Shown here piece after piece: positions 1 through 8,188 of a stretch of 64,000 nucleotides of DNA. Below the pieces are notes generated by a model that worked only from the letters and a program-made list of their open reading frames with translations, searched no databases and had not been told where the DNA came from. Both the position numbers and the translations under genes were made by a program. This DNA comes from Gallionellales bacterium 39-52-133 (GTDB lineage: Bacteria > Pseudomonadota > Gammaproteobacteria > Burkholderiales > Gallionellaceae), in assembly GCA_002278935.1 (NCBI GenBank), contig NCJL01000010.1, positions 1 to 64,000 on the forward strand. The letters run 5' to 3'. Position 1 is the stretch's first letter; every line of letters starts with the position of its first letter.

Positions 1-2
1 TT

Positions 3-80
3 AAAATTGATTCCGTTTTCGCTCACTATATTATTGCCATTGTACGTGGCGCACAGCTATCTGAGCTCAACGTTAAATAG
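3..80 (+). CDS. 3' end of an unidentified gene (partial)
   Basis: An open frame enters from the left edge of the window and stops at TAG 78-80, giving the last 25 residues of a protein ending in GAQLSELNVK. It is followed at once by a hairpin terminator, which supports its being a real gene end. The fragment is too short to identify, and no function is proposed. The start and the rest of the gene lie outside the window. Confidence 0.35.
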   Translation, partial: KIDSVFAHYIIAIVRGAQLSELNVK

Positions 81-91
81 ACACCCTAAAA

Positions 92-140
92 AATGCCTTC
101 ATAAGCACCCTCGAGGTGCATAATCAGGCATTAATTTTTC
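92..140 (+). terminator. Intrinsic terminator after the left-edge gene
   Basis: Perfect arms AATGCCT (92-98) and AGGCATT (126-132) enclose a second nested stem CACC/GGTG and are followed by a T-rich run (TTAATTTTT). Position and orientation fit termination of the gene ending at 80. The stretch from 141 to 350 shows no convincing gene. Confidence 0.6.
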
Positions 141-350
141 AATGTCTTGTTTTTATTAAAAGAAATAATCAAGGTACACCCTAATAATCCTGATAAATGC
201 ACCACAACAAATCATCCCAAATAGCTTGATCTGGTACTCAATAAGCCGCCGGAAACTTCACAGCACACGCACCGAACAACTTACTCCGACCTGATTAAAC
301 GCCTATTCCAATTCCCTGACAAGTGGCCCCAAAAAAACAATATAAGCGTC

Positions 351-691
351 TCACGCCGTAAACGCATTTTTAATCCACTCAATTTTTTTGATATCGGTTG
401 TTTGCATTAACACCGCATCGAAGCGGCAGGGTGGGATGTTTTTAAAGCGGGTGAGGTAGTGTTGTGCGGTGCGCAGCAGTTTGGCCTGTTTGCGCGCGTC
501 GATGCTGGCCGCTGCGCCGCCAAAGGCAGTGCTGCTGCGCAGGCGGACCTCGGCAAACACATGGCGCCGTCTTGCAGGATGAGGTCGATTTCGCCGTAGC
601 GGCAGCTATAGTTGGTTTGCAGCAGCTTTAAACCCTGCTGTTGCAAATACTGCGCGGCAAGCTGTTCAGCGAGCGCGCCTGATTTGCTCAT
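351..691 (-). pseudogene. yraN: YraN (UPF0102) family endonuclease-like protein, frameshifted
   Basis: Two frames on the minus strand together make one YraN protein of about 113 residues, close to the family's usual 115-125. The first part (from ATG 689-691) carries GEIDLILQDGA. The second part resumes in another frame with FAEVRLRSSTAFGGAAASID. The break is near 555-562, where the genomic order reads GCC-AT-GTG instead of an in-frame codon, so one base appears to be missing. YraN belongs to the PD-(D/E)xK nuclease-like superfamily and the E of GEIDLI and the ExR of FAEVRLRS are both present. The start overlaps the stop of the upstream lipoprotein gene (ATGA), as in the usual rsmI/lpoA/yraN neighbourhood. 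The break may be a true mutation or a sequencing error. Otherwise the two halves are undecayed, which favours an error or a very recent event. Confidence 0.8.
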
Positions 692-2067
692 GGGGCGGGT
701 GTAGCGTTCTCGGCAGCGCGGCGTGCGGCGATTTCTGCTGCTTTTGCGGCGGCGCGTTCGGCTTCCACGGCGGCAAGTCCTTCCGGTGTGAGGCCGCGAC
801 CATAGCGGAATGTGGCGGTTATGGCATCGCGCTGGAATAAATTGGGTTCGGCCAGATGAATACGTCCGGTGACACCGTCCATGGGCAGGGAGCTGCGCAG
901 TTTGTCATTGAGCAGCATTTGCAGCAGACGATAGGCATCGATGCCAAACGCATACAGACGTTCTTTGTCAGTATCGTAGGAGGTGTCCGACCTTGGATAA
1001 ATCATCACGGCGGGGTGGTCGGGCTGCAGCAGCCAAGGCATATCCACGAAGTGAATTTCGTTGAGGTCGTAGTTGGTGAGCGTGTCGGCATGCATGTTGA
1101 ACAGTTGCGACGTTGCATAAACCGGCAGGCTGGGGTTGAGGTAAGGGCGTATCAGGCGCGCCTGCTTGTTGTCGCCGGCGAGAAAAACAATATTTCCGGG
1201 TGCAAGCGGCGGCGGGCCGGTGCGCTTGGGCGTTGTGGTTGATACTTCGCCTGTTTCCGAAATGACGGTGATAGGTGGCACCGGTTCAGGCTCGACCAGC
1301 CAGGGGGCAACCGGGAGGTTAAGCAGCACGCTGGCATCATCGCCTTCCTTGTAAGTCACTTCCGCAGTGATATTGCCGCCGAGTTTTTTCCACTCATCTT
1401 CAAACGCGAGCACAAGCCGTTTGGATAAGGCCGTGCCGGTGTTGATGATGGTGGCATCGCGCAAGTTGGCGGCAAAAGCGAGTTGTGCGGCCTGGCGTGC
1501 TTCTGTTTCAGGGATCAGTCCAAAAAAGTAAAGTTTGTCTGATTCCGGTTTGCTGTCTGTGGTGTTGAGTGCCAGCGTGGGCAGGGTGATATTGGTATAG
1601 CCGGCGAGCAGCGCAACGCCCGATCGTGTCAGTGGCCCGGCAACGGCTACTGCGCCATTTGCCTGGGCCTGGCGGTAAATGTCGATGGCTTCCTTGCCTT
1701 CATCCGCGCTGCTATAGACGCGCACCGGAAAGCTGCGCGCCTGGCTGCCGGCTGCCGCAAGAAAGCCCTGTTGAACGGCCATGGCGTGAGGTGCAAACGA
1801 TGGCGAGTTAAGGGGCAGGATCAGCGCAATGTGTGGCGCATATTGATCGGGCTGCAGCGGGGCGGGTGCGCCGGGAGGTAGCGCGGTAATATCAATAGCA
1901 TAAGGGTCAATCATTGAAATCACGGGTTCGCCGGGTGCCGCACCGGATGGCGTAGTCGTTGTGGACGGTGGAACGACAACAGGCGCAACTTGATCGCGGG
2001 TAGCTGTGGCACACGCGCTCACGTATAGTGTCACCAATAATAAGAGCCAGAAGGAAGAACGTTGCAT
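688..2067 (-). CDS. lpoA: LpoA-like penicillin-binding protein activator lipoprotein
   Basis: A 459-residue lipoprotein with signal sequence and lipobox VSAC (Cys19). It should be anchored in the outer membrane and reach through the periplasm to stimulate a class A penicillin-binding protein. That role is known for enterobacterial LpoA and is inferred here. The body looks like a periplasmic-binding fold: HIALILPLNSPSFAPHAMAV, then AVAGPLTRSGVALLAG, and a second lobe with IVFLAGDNKQARLIRPYL. The C-terminal tail is Ala/Arg rich. It is shorter than E. coli LpoA (about 680), lacking most of the N-terminal TPR part, as is common in betaproteobacteria. I start it at ATG 2065-2067; a TTG three codons upstream is also in frame. 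It diverges from rsmI, and the two 5' ends overlap by a few bases. It overlaps yraN by ATGA. Confidence 0.8.
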   Translation of the reverse strand: MQRSSFWLLLLVTLYVSACATATRDQVAPVVVPPSTTTTPSGAAPGEPVISMIDPYAIDITALPPGAPAPLQPDQYAPHIALILPLNSPSFAPHAMAVQQGFLAAAGSQARSFPVRVYSSADEGKEAIDIYRQAQANGAVAVAGPLTRSGVALLAGYTNITLPTLALNTTDSKPESDKLYFFGLIPETEARQAAQLAFAANLRDATIINTGTALSKRLVLAFEDEWKKLGGNITAEVTYKEGDDASVLLNLPVAPWLVEPEPVPPITVISETGEVSTTTPKRTGPPPLAPGNIVFLAGDNKQARLIRPYLNPSLPVYATSQLFNMHADTLTNYDLNEIHFVDMPWLLQPDHPAVMIYPRSDTSYDTDKERLYAFGIDAYRLLQMLLNDKLRSSLPMDGVTGRIHLAEPNLFQRDAITATFRYGRGLTPEGLAAVEAERAAAKAAEIAARRAAENATPAP

Positions 2068-2862
2068 AGCAGTCAAAAACAGAAATTAGAGTGCGCATTA
2101 TATGTAGTCGCCACCCCAATTGGAAATATGCGTGATATCACGCTGCTGCTTGGCGCGCACGGCATCAGCGGCAAAAGGCTGCTGGCATTGCACCAGCACA
2201 ATGAGCGCGGTGCGGCAGACAAGGTGATCAACTTGCTGGCGCAGGGTGAGGCCGTGGCGCTGATCACCGATGCCGGCACTCCGGCGGTGAGTGACCCTGG
2301 CGCGCTGGTGGTGGAAAGTGTGCGCGCCGCCGGCTACAGGGTGATTCCCATACCGGGTGCGAATGCAGCGGTTGCCGCCCTGTCGGCCGCCGGGCTGGCG
2401 ACGCCGCATTTTCTGTTTTACGGTTTTTTGCCGAACAAGTCAGCCGCGCGCTGCAAGGAGTTGCACAGCCTGCTCGAGCATCCTTATACTCTGGTGTTTT
2501 ACGAGGCGCCGCACCGCATTCTCGAATGCGTGGAAGATTTGCTCGGTGTGTTAGGCGGCGAACGCGAGATTGTGCTGGCGCGTGAAATTACCAAGTTGTT
2601 TGAAAATATTCACCGTTGCCGTTTGGGCGATGCAATGGCGTGGCTGAACAGTGACCCGAACAATTTGCGCGGCGAATTTGTGCTGCTGGTTTCCGCCGCA
2701 CCCAAACGCACGGAAGGTTTAAGCGCCGAAACAGAGCAGGTGCTCGGCATCCTGTTGCGCGATTTGCCGCTGAAGCAGGCAGTGCAACTGGCGGTGCAGA
2801 TTACGGGTGTTGCGCGCAATGAGCTGTATCAGCGCGCGCTGGAACTCAAGCAGCTTGAATAA
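2062..2862 (+). CDS. rsmI: 16S rRNA 2'-O-ribose C1402 methyltransferase RsmI
   Basis: A 266-residue member of the tetrapyrrole-methylase-like family that 2'-O-methylates C1402 of 16S rRNA using S-adenosylmethionine. The diagnostic N-terminal motif YVVATPIGNMRDITL and the second motif TDAGTPAVSDPGALVV are intact, as are GANAAVAALSAAGL and FYEAPHRI. The length is close to E. coli RsmI (286). No ATG lies at the right place. The best start is TTG 2062-2064, preceded by AAGGAAG at 2051-2057. The start lies inside the first codons of the divergent lpoA gene. Confidence 0.93.
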   Translation: MHSSQKQKLECALYVVATPIGNMRDITLLLGAHGISGKRLLALHQHNERGAADKVINLLAQGEAVALITDAGTPAVSDPGALVVESVRAAGYRVIPIPGANAAVAALSAAGLATPHFLFYGFLPNKSAARCKELHSLLEHPYTLVFYEAPHRILECVEDLLGVLGGEREIVLAREITKLFENIHRCRLGDAMAWLNSDPNNLRGEFVLLVSAAPKRTEGLSAETEQVLGILLRDLPLKQAVQLAVQITGVARNELYQRALELKQLE

Positions 2863-2972
2863 TCACTGATACGCTACAACGTGCAACTAATTCCAGACAT
2901 GCCTGTCTTCTTAAGCTGTTGCGTGGTTCACCACCTGTAGCGCAGGGAGGGTGACGTAAAGCCATAACCTTG

Positions 2973-2999
2973 TAAGTCTTTGATTTTATTAAATATTTT
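2973..2999 (+). repeat. AT-rich dispersed repeat, copy 1
   Basis: One of seven copies in the window of a roughly 27-bp AT-rich sequence with core TTTGATTWTATTGAATATT. This copy differs by A for G in the GAATATT part. It lies in the 218-bp spacer between rsmI and the efflux genes. Confidence 0.7.
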
Positions 3000-3107
3000 G
3001 TAATGAAGTTTGACCCGGATCAATAAACAAACCTCATTGATCGGTGCCTTTAATTTGTCCCGTACTTCTCGCGTACGTGCGTGAAACAGATTTTTCTGGA
3101 GATTCGA

Positions 3108-4286
3108 ATGAAACACAATGCAGCGCTTTTGCCGGGCAAGTTGATACTTGCCCCTCTGTTTTTATCCCTGCTGCTTGCGGCATGTGGCGGTGGTGACGAG
3201 AAAAAGCAGCCAGCTGCCGGTGGTGCTCCGCCACCTGCCGAGGTGGATGTGATCATTGCCAAAGCGGCTCCGGCAGTCATGACGCAGGATTTGCCCGGGC
3301 GTCTGCAGGCTTATCGCAGTGCGCAGGTGCGCGCGCGTGTTGAAGGCATTATCGAAAAAAGAAATTTCACTGAAGGCAGCGATGTGGCGGCGGGCACTTC
3401 GCTGTACCAGATTGCGCTGCGCAATTACCAGACTGCCTATGATGCGGCCCGCGCCGATGTGGCGGTGGCCAGCCAGACGCTGGAACGCTACAAAAAACTG
3501 ATGGAAGCCAAAGTGGTGAGCCAGCAGGATTATGATCTGAACGAGGCCAAGTTCAAGCAGGCCGAAGCGAGATTGTCCAAGGCGCAGGAAGATCTGGAGA
3601 ACACCCGTGTTCCGGCACCCATCTCCGGCCGCATCGGCCGTTCGCAAGTGAGCGAAGGCGCGCTGGTGGGGCGTGGCGATGCAACCCTGCTCACCACCAT
3701 CGAGCAGATTCATCCGCTGTATGTGAATTTCTCGCAGTCCGAATCCGAGATCAGCAATCTGCAGCGCGCGATCCGCTCGGGAAAATTGCAGCGCACGCAG
3801 GCGGCAAAAGTTGAACTGATTCTTGAAGATGGCAGCGTTTATGCGCAACCCGGCAAATTCCTGTTTTCGGATATGGCGGTTGATCCGGCCACCGGCAATG
3901 TGTTGCTGCGCGCCGAAATCCCCAATGCCAGACACGAGCTGCTGCCCGGCATGTTTGTGCGTATCCGCTTTTCGCAGGCGATTGCGGAAAACGCCATCAG
4001 CATTCCGCAGCGCGCGGTGCAGATCAATCCCCAGGGCCAGTTTGTGCTGCTGGTGGATGCCGAAGGCAAAGTATCGCCGCGCCCGGTGAAAACCGGCAGC
4101 ATGGCGGGCGGCGATTTTATTATCAGCGAAGGCTTGCAGGGCGGTGAGCAGGTGATTGTGAACGGCGTGCAGAAAGCGCGTCCCGGCAGCGTGGTGAAAG
4201 CGGTGCCGTGGAATCCGTCCGCACCCGTGCTGAACCTGAATCCTGCTGCGCCAACTAAAACCCCTGCCTCAGCCGCAGCCAAATAA
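3108..4286 (+). CDS. RND efflux periplasmic adaptor (AcrA/MexA type lipoprotein)
   Basis: A 392-residue membrane fusion protein that should link the inner-membrane pump encoded next to it to an outer-membrane channel. It has a lipoprotein signal with lipobox LAAC (Cys26). A beta-barrel/lipoyl segment follows (LPGRLQAYRSAQVRARVEG), then a helical hairpin around residues 95-165 (TLERYKKLMEAKVVSQQDYD). The second lipoyl half reads VPAPISGRIGRSQVSEGALV. The C-terminal part has the usual IPQRAVQ and GLQGGEQVIVNGVQKARPG. I chose ATG 3108 over an upstream GTG at 3081 because GGAG lies at 3098-3101 and the signal peptide starts cleanly there. The pump gene begins 9 bp downstream. No regulator gene is adjacent. 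Confidence 0.93.
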   Translation: MKHNAALLPGKLILAPLFLSLLLAACGGGDEKKQPAAGGAPPPAEVDVIIAKAAPAVMTQDLPGRLQAYRSAQVRARVEGIIEKRNFTEGSDVAAGTSLYQIALRNYQTAYDAARADVAVASQTLERYKKLMEAKVVSQQDYDLNEAKFKQAEARLSKAQEDLENTRVPAPISGRIGRSQVSEGALVGRGDATLLTTIEQIHPLYVNFSQSESEISNLQRAIRSGKLQRTQAAKVELILEDGSVYAQPGKFLFSDMAVDPATGNVLLRAEIPNARHELLPGMFVRIRFSQAIAENAISIPQRAVQINPQGQFVLLVDAEGKVSPRPVKTGSMAGGDFIISEGLQGGEQVIVNGVQKARPGSVVKAVPWNPSAPVLNLNPAAPTKTPASAAAK

Positions 4287-4295
4287 AGGAATGCC

Positions 4296-7200
4296 GTGCT
4301 AGCCAATTTCTTTATCGACCGCCCCATTTTCGCCTGGGTAATCGCGCTGGTGATCCTGCTCAGCGGCGGCCTCGCGCTGAACAAACTTCCCGTTACTTCT
4401 TATCCCGCCGTTGCGCCGCCTGCGCTCGGCATCACCGTCACCTATCCCGGCGCGTCGGCGCAGGTGGTGGAAGAAACCGCCATCGCGCTGATCGAGCAGG
4501 AACTCAACGGTGTCGAGAATCTGCGTTATATGGATTCGTCGGCCGAACTGGGTCGCGGCAATATTACGCTGACATTTGAAACCGGCACCAATCTGGATAT
4601 TGCATCGGTTGAAACGCAAAACCGCATCAAGCGCGCTGAGGCACGCTTGCCGGAAGAAGTGCGACGCCTCGGTATTGGCGTGGCAAAATCGGCGCGCAAC
4701 TACCTGATGTTTGTCAGCATTATCTCGCCGGATAAAAGCCGCGATAACGTCGCGCTCGGCAGCTATGCCGCCGCCAATGTGCTGGAGAGCGTGCGTCGCA
4801 CGCCCGGTGTGGGCGAGGCCATTCTGTTTGGCACCGAATACTCAATGCGCATCTGGCTGAAGCCGGAGCGGCTGCAGGCGTTTAACTTGTCGCCCGGCGA
4901 CGTGTCAAAAGCGATACGCGCGCAGAATGCGCAGCTCGCCACCGGTGAGCTGGGCCAGTTGCCTGCAGTTGACGGCCAGCAGTTGAACGCGATCATCGTG
5001 ACTAAAGGGCGGCTTAATACCAGGGAAGAATTCGGCAGTGTCATCGTGCGCAGCAATGCCGATGGCAGCACGGTGCGTGTTAAGGATGTGGCGCGTGTCG
5101 AGCTGGGTGCCGACAATTATGACATCGCCGCACGTCTTGACAGCCAACCTGCCGCGTCGATTGCGATACGCCTGGCGCCCGGCTCGAATGCGCTGGATAC
5201 CGCGCTGGCAGTGAAGGCGCGCGTGGCCGAATTGTCGAAAAACTTCCCCAAGGGCATAGAGTGGGTGGTGCCTTACGACACCTCAAAGTTTGTCGAGATT
5301 TCTATCAGGGAGGTGATGTTCACGCTGGCCGAAGCCATGCTGCTGGTGTTTCTGGTGATGTACCTGTTTATGGAAAACTGGCGTGCCACCGTGATACCGG
5401 CCATCGTGGTGCCGGTCGCGCTGATCGGCACCGCGGTGGGGCTGTATGCGCTGGGCTATTCCATCAACACGCTGACCTTGTTTGCCATGGTGCTGGCGAT
5501 CGGCATTGTGGTGGACGATGCGATTGTGGTGGTGGAAAACGTCGAGCGCATCATGCGCGAGGAAGACCTGCCGCCGCGCGCCGCCACACGCAAGGCGATG
5601 GGCCAGATTATCAATGCGGTTATCGCAATCACGCTGGTGCTGATTGCGGTGTTTGTGCCGATGGCGTTTTTCAGCGGCACGGTTGGAGCGATTTACCGCC
5701 AGTTTGCGGTTACGCTGGTGCTCACCATTGCGTTCTCCATGTTGATGGCACTGACGCTGACGCCGGCGTTGTGCGCCACCATGCTGCGCCACACGCCGGG
5801 ACATGATGACAGGCCCAATACCGGTTTCTTTGGCTGGTTCAACAGATTTTTTGCACGCACCACGCAAAATTATCAGAGCGGTGTGGCGCATGTGCTTAAA
5901 AGAACCGGGCGCTATATGCTGATATACGCGGGCATACTGGTCGCGGTGGGCTTTTTGGTGTGGAAATTACCCACCAGTTTCTTGCCTGAAGAAGACCAGG
6001 GCTACTTTATCAGCGTGATTCAATTACCGCCGGGTGCAACACGGGTGCGCACGCTGGAAGTGCTGTCCGAGGTTGAGCAGTTTTACCTGAAACAGAAGGA
6101 AGTCGAGCGCGTCATCGGCGTGGCCGGTTTCTCGTTTTTTGGCCGCGGGCAAAATGCGGCGATAGCCTTTGTGCGGCTGAAAGGCTGGGACGAGCGGCCA
6201 CAGAAGGAAAACTCGGCGACCTCGGTGGTGCAGCGTGCCAACATGGCTTTCTTCCGCATCAAGCAGGCGATGGTGTTTGCGATCAATGTGCCGCCCATCC
6301 CCGAGCTGGCGGCAATCGGCGGCTTTGATTTCCGCTTGCAGGACCGCACCGGTCAGGGCCGCGACAAGCTGCTGGAAGTACGCAATATGGCCCTCGGCCT
6401 TGCCGCGCAGAACCCCGCCTTAACAGGTGTGAGGCCGGAAGGTCAGGAAGCCGGCCCGCAGCTGCTGCTGGATATCGACAAACTCAAGGCGCGCGCGCTG
6501 GGTATAGACCTGGCCGACCTGAATGAAACCCTGCAATCCGCCCTGGGTGCCGCTTACATCAACGACTTTGTGCGGGAGGGGCGCATCCTGCGCGTGCAGA
6601 TGCAGGCCGAGCCCGGCGCGCGCTCCACGCCCGAGCAGATTTTGCGCCTGCCGGTGCGCAACGCGCAGGGCGGCATGGTGCCCTTGTCCGAGATTGCAAA
6701 GCCAAGGTGGGTATCGGGCACGCCCAAGCTGGATCGCTACAACGGTTTGCCCTCGATGAAAATTTCCGGCAACCCCGCGCCCGGCCGCAGCACCGGCGAG
6801 GCGATGGCGGCAATGGAACAGGTGGCGGCGCAATTGCCGCCGGGTTTTGGTTTTGAATGGTCGGGTACTTCTTTTGAAGAACGCCAGTCCGGCAGTCAGG
6901 CGATTTTCCTGTTTGCGCTGTCGGTGATTGCGGTATTTCTGTGTCTGGCCGCGCTGTATGAAAGCTGGTCGATTCCGTTTGCGGTGTTGCTGGTGGTGCC
7001 GATTGGCATTTTGGGCGCGCTGCTCGCGGTTTGGCTGCGCGGTCTGCCGAATGACGTGTATTTCAAGGTGGGGCTGATCGTGATTATCGGTCTGTCGTCG
7101 AAGAATGCGATTCTGATTATCGAGTTCGCACGCGATCTGCAGGATCAGGGCATGAGTCTGATCGAATCGACGCTGGAAGCCTGTCGCAGAAGATTCCGCC

Positions 7201-7418
7201 CCATCCTGATGACCTCCATCGCGTTTACGCTGGGTGTGTTGCCGCTGGCGCTGTCGACCGGTGCGGGTGCGAATGGACGCATTGCAATTGGCACCGGCGT
7301 GATGGGCGGCATGATTTCAGCCACCGTGATAGCGGTGTTTTTAATCCCGGTCTTTTTTGTCGTGGTGCGCCGTATATTCCCCGGTCATACGCGCCATCAT
7401 GGCGTGGACAATGACTAA
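4296..7418 (+). CDS. RND multidrug efflux pump, HAE1 family (AcrB/MexB-like)
   Basis: A 1040-residue proton-driven inner-membrane transporter, standard length for the hydrophobe/amphiphile exporter family. It starts with GTG (LANFFIDRPIFAWVIALVI) behind AAAGGAA. The transmembrane helix 4 motif LAIGIVVDDAIVVVENVER holds the paired aspartates of the proton relay. Later hallmarks are PVALIGTAVGLYALGYSINTL, the large periplasmic loops (PTSFLPEEDQGYF starts the second half) and VGLIVIIGLSSKNAILIIEF. The C-terminus MGGMISATVIAVFLIPVFFVVVRR is typical. It forms an operon with the adaptor. No TolC/OprM homologue is present in the window, so an outer-membrane channel must come from elsewhere. Substrates cannot be told from the sequence. 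Confidence 0.95.
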   Translation: MLANFFIDRPIFAWVIALVILLSGGLALNKLPVTSYPAVAPPALGITVTYPGASAQVVEETAIALIEQELNGVENLRYMDSSAELGRGNITLTFETGTNLDIASVETQNRIKRAEARLPEEVRRLGIGVAKSARNYLMFVSIISPDKSRDNVALGSYAAANVLESVRRTPGVGEAILFGTEYSMRIWLKPERLQAFNLSPGDVSKAIRAQNAQLATGELGQLPAVDGQQLNAIIVTKGRLNTREEFGSVIVRSNADGSTVRVKDVARVELGADNYDIAARLDSQPAASIAIRLAPGSNALDTALAVKARVAELSKNFPKGIEWVVPYDTSKFVEISIREVMFTLAEAMLLVFLVMYLFMENWRATVIPAIVVPVALIGTAVGLYALGYSINTLTLFAMVLAIGIVVDDAIVVVENVERIMREEDLPPRAATRKAMGQIINAVIAITLVLIAVFVPMAFFSGTVGAIYRQFAVTLVLTIAFSMLMALTLTPALCATMLRHTPGHDDRPNTGFFGWFNRFFARTTQNYQSGVAHVLKRTGRYMLIYAGILVAVGFLVWKLPTSFLPEEDQGYFISVIQLPPGATRVRTLEVLSEVEQFYLKQKEVERVIGVAGFSFFGRGQNAAIAFVRLKGWDERPQKENSATSVVQRANMAFFRIKQAMVFAINVPPIPELAAIGGFDFRLQDRTGQGRDKLLEVRNMALGLAAQNPALTGVRPEGQEAGPQLLLDIDKLKARALGIDLADLNETLQSALGAAYINDFVREGRILRVQMQAEPGARSTPEQILRLPVRNAQGGMVPLSEIAKPRWVSGTPKLDRYNGLPSMKISGNPAPGRSTGEAMAAMEQVAAQLPPGFGFEWSGTSFEERQSGSQAIFLFALSVIAVFLCLAALYESWSIPFAVLLVVPIGILGALLAVWLRGLPNDVYFKVGLIVIIGLSSKNAILIIEFARDLQDQGMSLIESTLEACRRRFRPILMTSIAFTLGVLPLALSTGAGANGRIAIGTGVMGGMISATVIAVFLIPVFFVVVRRIFPGHTRHHGVDND

Positions 7419-7449
7419 GAAAACACTATTGATGAGGCATGAATTGATT

Positions 7450-7473
7450 TATGGGAGCGCCGGCGCTCCCATA
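7450..7473. terminator. Perfect 24-bp palindrome between convergent genes
   Basis: TATGGGAGCGCC is followed immediately by its reverse complement, a perfect 12+12 palindrome. It sits between the end of the RND pump and the end of the convergent DsrC-like gene. A long T run is absent, so termination in either direction is plausible but not certain. Confidence 0.5.
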
Positions 7474-7479
7474 AGCTTG

Positions 7480-7845
7480 CTACATCGCCGAGCCAAACGC
7501 GGGGTCGCTGCTGTGCGGCGGCAAGGGCAGGCCGGCAATGCGGCAGGCCTGATTGACCGGCCCGCGCGGAAACAGATCGTAGAGGTATTTTTTTCCGCCT
7601 AGATCTGCAAATTCCACCTCCATGCGCTTAAGCAGTGCACGTGCATTGGTTTCAATGCCGAATTCCTGATAGTGGTTGCGCAGTGCATCAATCACTTCGA
7701 AATGCGCAGGGGTGAGCTTGATGTCTTCCTTTGCTGCGAGTTCTTTGGCGATGCTTTCAGACCAGGGACCGAGTGCTTCCAGATTGTAAGGTCTGTCATA
7801 AGAGGGTCCGCTGATATTGTCGAAAATATAGTTTATTTCCTGCAT
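7480..7845 (-). CDS. DsrC/TusE-family protein with altered C-terminal arm
   Basis: A 121-residue protein of the DsrC/TusE/RspA family, small sulfur-carrier or related proteins whose flexible C-terminal arm carries a persulfide or trisulfide. Family features seen are SIAKELAAKEDIKLTPAHFEVI, LRNHYQEFGIETNARALLKRM and the terminal arm NQACRIAGLPLPP. Cys101 matches the upstream cysteine (CysB) of true DsrC. The position 11 residues later, where DsrC and TusE have the penultimate cysteine (CysA), is Ser112, and the arm runs on with SDPAFGSAM. The protein therefore should not work as an ordinary sulfur donor. ATG 7843-7845 has GGAG upstream. No dsrAB, tusBCD or other sulfur genes are near. It may be a regulator or an unassigned DsrC paralogue. 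Confidence 0.85.
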   Translation of the reverse strand: MQEINYIFDNISGPSYDRPYNLEALGPWSESIAKELAAKEDIKLTPAHFEVIDALRNHYQEFGIETNARALLKRMEVEFADLGGKKYLYDLFPRGPVNQACRIAGLPLPPHSSDPAFGSAM

Positions 7846-7992
7846 GGCAAGTCTCCTGTTTTTGTTACAAGGCAGGTAAAGATATTAGAGCAACAATGCA
7901 CGAAGCAATATAGGGTTTTTGCTTATTCTGTGTTTGGAAAAGAGCGGATTGTTAAGTTGTATTAATCTATAATTCTAAAAACAGCAGTTCAA

Positions 7993-8119
7993 TCCACAGA
8001 TTACACAGATTCACACAGATTTTATGCAGTTATCCATGATGTCAGTATCACCCAAAAGGTGTTTATGCTAAACAAGGCAATTCTTTATTTAATCTGTGGA
8101 AATCTGTGTAATCTGTGGA
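7993..8119. repeat. Palindromic intergenic element, copy A
   Basis: The left arm (CCACAGATTACACAGATT, 7994 onward) and right arm (AATCTGTGTAATCTGTGG, ending 8118) can pair over roughly 27 bp with few mismatches. The loop of about 70 bp contains CCCAAAAGGTGTTTATGC and AAACAAGGCAATTCTTTATTT, closely matched in copy C (30542-30660). It occupies most of the 343-bp gap between the DsrC-like gene and pyrC. The rest of the gap (7846-7992) shows nothing recognisable. Confidence 0.75.
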
Positions 8120-8188
8120 CAGTTGCCTTTTTCAAAATAATTAAACGCCGATAGATAGAAATTTAGATCTGCTCAACACTCGCTCACT

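Noticed and set aside
241..420. Plus-strand open stretch ahead of and into yraN
   Set aside because: It has no start codon with a ribosome site, no recognisable similarity, and runs antisense into yraN.
5283..5891. Open frame antisense to the RND pump
   Set aside because: The His/Arg/Asn-rich translation is typical of an antisense shadow; the sense frame is a complete known protein.
7480..7845. Reading the DsrC-like gene as evidence of dissimilatory sulfur oxidation
   Set aside because: No dsr, tus or sox genes are in the window and the critical CysA is missing.
7993..8119. Closely spaced CACAGATT repeats that look like a small CRISPR array
   Set aside because: The units are 9-10 bp, adjacent, and arranged as inverted arms around one loop; there are no unique spacers and no cas genes.
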